A stretch of DNA of 7,715 bases, from the NCBI GenBank assembly GCA_946613705.1, contig CAMOFU010000109.1, positions 1 to 7,715 of the forward strand. The letters are read 5' to 3'. The translations under genes and the position numbers were made by a program. The stretch's first letter is position 1. Every line of letters starts with the position of its first letter. Below are positions 5,423-7,715 of the stretch, piece after piece. The notes beneath the pieces are model-generated. The model saw only the letters and a list, made by a program, of their open reading frames with translations. It was not told the DNA's origin and searched no databases. This DNA comes from an uncultured Clostridia bacterium. Its GTDB lineage: Bacteria; Bacillota; Clostridia; Oscillospirales; Ruminococcaceae.

Positions 5423-7000
5423 ATGTTTGATTCAAAGCTCTACAAGCCCTCGAACAAATTTTCCGTTGTGGGACTTGTACTGATGTTCCTCTCGATGCTT
5501 GCGGCAGGTATGATAATGTCGTGGCTGTATCTGGTGATAACCGCGGCGATCCCTCTGATCTATCTTAACATACTCCTTGCCGTCGGCGTGAGCGCAGGGC
5601 TCGGTGTGATCGGCGGACTGTTCGTAAAGATCTACAAGATACGCGCCCCGATCTTAGCACTGGTGATCTCGCTGATAGCCCTGATACTCGTGAACTATGC
5701 GAAGTGGGCGATATATGTCGGCAGGGACTATGATAAATACATATACGACGATCTCAGGGACACAAAGGTCTCCGAGATGTACGAGCAGGTATCGGGATAT
5801 TTGGAGGGCATAACGGGCAAGCCTGTCAATACCCTTTCCGAAGAGGATGCCAAAGGGCTGCTGGTGAAAATGGAGGCTGCAAAAAGCGTGAACATCAAGC
5901 AGCAGCTCACGCAGACGATGTCGCTTTTCGGTGATGACAAGGAAACACAGAAGGCGCTCTCGGCTATCACGATGCTTACGAACGTTCTCGGCGATACGCT
6001 GGGCGATATGATGGAGAACCTGCTCGGCACCTCTCCCGACGAGATAGTCGCCTCTTTTGAAAAGCTGAAGTCCTCGTCGAGCATGAATATGTATGAGTAT
6101 CTGTATGACTACAGAGGTATGCAGGCAAGAACAGGCATATGGCTCATGTCGCACCCCGGGGAGCTGTTCTCGGATATCAAGAACATCAACTCGGTCGGCA
6201 GATGGACCATCAAGAGCCACCGCTACGGTCTTGGCGACAGCCAGAGCGACAACGTGAGCGGCTTCGTGCTGTGGGTGGTATGGATAGCCGAGCTTTGCGT
6301 GCTTATCATTCCCGCACTGCTGATGATAAAAGACAAGGCCAAGTATCCGTTCATCGAATCGGAGGACGAGTGGGCGGTCGAGGATAAGCCGATGCCTCAG
6401 TTCATGTTCTCGGATATGCTCATCTCACACGGTGCCAGCACCGAGATGGTCAAGTCGAACATCATGCGCGATCCCGAATTTGTTTTCACCATGCCGATCG
6501 TTACGGTGACTCAGGCAATACCCGAAAAGTATTACCAGATCACCTTCTGCCGCAGCAGATACTACGACGAGGTATACATCACCGTGAAATACTCGCAGCT
6601 CACCAATCCGAGAAAGAACCAGCGCAAGAATACAGTGCTGATCTCGAATCTGCGCGTTGACGCAGACTTCCTTGCAACGCTTTACGGTATCTTCAAGTAC
6701 GAAGTGCCGCCGCTTTGCCACGGTGTCAACAAGGCAGAGGAGGTACAGAAGGAGAACGAGCAGCGTGCCAACGATGAGCGCCCGAAGGCTCCCACTCCCC
6801 CGAAGATGACGGGTGCCGAGGCGATCTTCGACCAGCCGCTCTACACAAGACCCGAGCCCAAGCCAAAGCCACAGCCGCAGGAGACATCTTTCGCAGAGCA
6901 GCAGCTCATGCAGGAGCAGCAGGCTGCAAGACCGACCTCGGGCGACATGGACGGCATCGACACATCTTCGCTCGACCTTGACCATTTCGATTTCAAGTAA
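5423..7000 (+). CDS. Four-helix membrane protein with large outer loop and cytoplasmic tail, unknown function
   Basis: I do not recognise this 525-residue protein (527 if it starts at 5417). Hydrophobic segments lie at about 13-38, 44-68, 76-94 and 279-301. Basic residues at the N-terminus, in KIYKIR (about 69-74) and after the last helix (IKDKAK) favour both ends inside. The topology would be three helices, an outer helical loop of about 185 residues (95-279), a fourth helix, and a cytoplasmic tail of about 224 residues. In the tail, about 325-430 looks like a folded alpha/beta domain. It is followed by a charged Pro/Gln-rich region with alternating PKPKPQPQ (about 479-486) and an acidic end, LDLDHFDFK. 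The tail could bind a partner, but nothing shows which. The gene has its own promoter and terminator, so it appears monocistronic. No catalytic motif, transporter signature or signal-peptidase site is visible. Confidence 0.8.
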   Translation: MFDSKLYKPSNKFSVVGLVLMFLSMLAAGMIMSWLYLVITAAIPLIYLNILLAVGVSAGLGVIGGLFVKIYKIRAPILALVISLIALILVNYAKWAIYVGRDYDKYIYDDLRDTKVSEMYEQVSGYLEGITGKPVNTLSEEDAKGLLVKMEAAKSVNIKQQLTQTMSLFGDDKETQKALSAITMLTNVLGDTLGDMMENLLGTSPDEIVASFEKLKSSSSMNMYEYLYDYRGMQARTGIWLMSHPGELFSDIKNINSVGRWTIKSHRYGLGDSQSDNVSGFVLWVVWIAELCVLIIPALLMIKDKAKYPFIESEDEWAVEDKPMPQFMFSDMLISHGASTEMVKSNIMRDPEFVFTMPIVTVTQAIPEKYYQITFCRSRYYDEVYITVKYSQLTNPRKNQRKNTVLISNLRVDADFLATLYGIFKYEVPPLCHGVNKAEEVQKENEQRANDERPKAPTPPKMTGAEAIFDQPLYTRPEPKPKPQPQETSFAEQQLMQEQQAARPTSGDMDGIDTSSLDLDHFDFK

Positions 7001-7018
7001 CTCAGTTCAACAGTCAGC

Positions 7019-7047
7019 AAAAGGCAGCCCTATTCGGCTGCCTTTTT
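7019..7047 (+). terminator. Intrinsic terminator of the membrane protein gene
   Basis: AAGGCAGCC (7021-7029) pairs with GGCTGCCTT (7036-7044) around a six-base loop, extended by two A-T pairs and followed by a T run. The A run on the left arm gives four T on the other strand, so it may also end the convergent lipoprotein transcript. Confidence 0.92.
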
Positions 7048-7067
7048 CCATTATCATTACGCACAGC

Positions 7068-7586
7068 TCATTTCTGCGGCTGTTCACTGTCAAGCGCGGG
7101 AGTGTCCCTGAACTGCACATTGAAACTGCTGCCGAGCTGCATAGTCCTGATGCTTCCGTCACTGCATTCGGCGCTGAAGCCTATACCCCTGATCTCTCCG
7201 TGCAGCGTGACACCTTCGCTGCTTGGTTCCGAGGTGACTCCCTTGCCGTTGATGCACATATCGGCAGCTGCCGTTATAAGGTCAAATATCCCTGTGTCGG
7301 GGATATCATTGCGGGAATATACCACAGTGTGCCCCTGAAGCCGCAGCGAGCAGTTGCCGTCCGCAAGGTAACTCAGCTCCATGCCCTCAGCACTTTCGGG
7401 CTTAATAAGAGTGACCCGCCAGCCTGCATTGTCCGCCCGCTCCAGCTCCGCCGTGTACTGCGCATCACCTGTCACCTCGGCAGTACATACAAGGTCGCGC
7501 TTCATTTCCTTTTCTCCCCCGCTTGCTGCCGCACAGCCCGCAAGCGCGAGCGCCAGCAGCGCCGTTATCGTTCTTCTGAGCTTCAT
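7068..7586 (-). CDS. Small lipoprotein of unknown function
   Basis: The product has 172 residues. It opens with MKLRR, a hydrophobic stretch and the lipobox L-A-G-C, with Cys18 as the lipidated residue, so it should be tethered to the outer face of the membrane. The remaining 154 residues contain alternating strand-like patterns (for example 47-61, 79-90 and 126-160) suggesting a compact mostly beta domain. Four further cysteines lie at 34, 79, 111 and 141, so disulfides are possible. The reading frame is open up to 7706, but the start at 7584-7586 is chosen because AGGAGG (7594-7599) lies seven bases before it and the signal peptide begins there. No family is recognised. It converges on the membrane-protein gene and shares the gap of 67 bases containing that gene's terminator. 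Confidence 0.82.
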   Translation of the reverse strand: MKLRRTITALLALALAGCAAASGGEKEMKRDLVCTAEVTGDAQYTAELERADNAGWRVTLIKPESAEGMELSYLADGNCSLRLQGHTVVYSRNDIPDTGIFDLITAAADMCINGKGVTSEPSSEGVTLHGEIRGIGFSAECSDGSIRTMQLGSSFNVQFRDTPALDSEQPQK

Positions 7587-7607
7587 ACAGTTTCCTCCTG
7601 ACAAAAT

Positions 7608-7659
7608 AAGAGCAGCTTTCCCTGTGCCGTTTTTTACGGCAAAAGGAAAAGCTGCTTTT
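7608..7659 (-). terminator. Compound hairpin in the lipoprotein leader, terminator or attenuator
   Basis: AGCAGC (7611-7616) pairs with GCTGCT (7651-7656), continuing through TTTCC against GGAAAA with one bulge. Inside lies a second stem, GCCGT (7626-7630) with ACGGC (7636-7640). In the minus-strand direction it is followed by CTTATTTTG, and the lipoprotein ribosome binding site comes 11 bases after the stem. It could end a gene beyond the window edge or act as an attenuator. On the plus strand the trailing TTTTC is also terminator-like, but no plus-strand gene ends there. Confidence 0.6.
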
Positions 7660-7715
7660 CTAAAGGCAACACCGCACGACCCGCGGCTAACGCCTCTGCA
7701 CATCATCTGCCGTGT
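7660..7715. other. Non-coding edge, possible start of a dispersed element
   Basis: The last 56 bases hold no supported gene. They are GC-rich (begins AAAGGCAACACCGCACGACC) and directly abut the hairpin at 7608-7659. GC-rich intergenic sequence is unlike the other, AT-rich gaps in this window. It may be part of a repeat or an upstream gene's 3' region cut off by the window. Confidence 0.3.

Noticed and set aside
5654..6220. Minus-strand open frame of 188 codons inside the membrane-protein gene
   Set aside because: It is antisense to a gene with coherent transmembrane topology, promoter and terminator, and its translation lacks a recognisable pattern.
6425..6985. Minus-strand open frame of 186 codons under the tail of the membrane-protein gene
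   Set aside because: Its Leu/Arg/Cys-rich translation mirrors the coding strand, and no promoter or ribosome binding site supports it.
6813..7601. Plus-strand open frame of 262 codons crossing the end of the membrane-protein gene
   Set aside because: It starts inside one supported gene, runs through that gene's terminator hairpin and lies antisense to the lipoprotein. Its Ser/Arg-rich translation is typical of an off-frame reading.
7587..7706. Forty-codon extension of the lipoprotein to an ATG at 7706
   Set aside because: It would read through the compound hairpin and the AGGAGG site and would bury the signal peptide inside the protein.

Overview
The window looks like chromosome from a Gram-positive clostridial gut or rumen bacterium, most likely Ruminococcus or a close Oscillospiraceae relative. 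This rests on GC-rich genes set between AT-rich gaps, strong AGGAGG-type ribosome binding sites, near-consensus sigma-A promoters, lipoprotein signal peptides with a Firmicutes-style lipobox, a CotH-family protein, and an acetate kinase next to a TmcAL-type nucleotidyltransferase. The genus is inferred from these traits, not proven. I see no tRNA, rRNA, CRISPR array, phage gene or intact insertion sequence.

Layout from left to right. (1) A plus-strand CotH-family lipoprotein (45-1673) converges on a minus-strand single-pass membrane protein with a coiled-coil N-terminus (1772-2740). A hairpin that can terminate in both directions lies between them, next to a short AT-rich tract of seven-base repeats. 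(2) Acetate kinase ackA (2812-4011, minus) lies just upstream of the coiled-coil gene and may be partly co-transcribed with it. (3) tmcAL (4154-5320, plus) diverges from ackA. Its product is predicted to use acetate and ATP to acetylate the wobble cytidine of elongator tRNA-Met. The two genes share a 142-bp gap in which the best promoter for each faces the other, with the -10 boxes 3 bp apart on opposite strands. (4) An unrecognised four-helix membrane protein (5423-7000, plus) has its own strong extended -10 promoter and a clean terminator. (5) A small unrecognised lipoprotein (7068-7586, minus) converges on it. Its leader carries a long compound hairpin just before the ribosome binding site.

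How the genes fit together. AckA normally yields acetate and ATP from acetyl phosphate and ADP, and TmcAL consumes acetate and ATP, so the divergent pair links fermentation output to a tRNA modification that depends on acetate. The other four genes encode envelope proteins: two lipoproteins and two membrane proteins. No shared pathway among them can be read from the sequence. I do not see a clear new multi-gene system. The most testable novelty is the face-to-face promoter arrangement of the acetate pair, followed by the two unrecognised membrane proteins.
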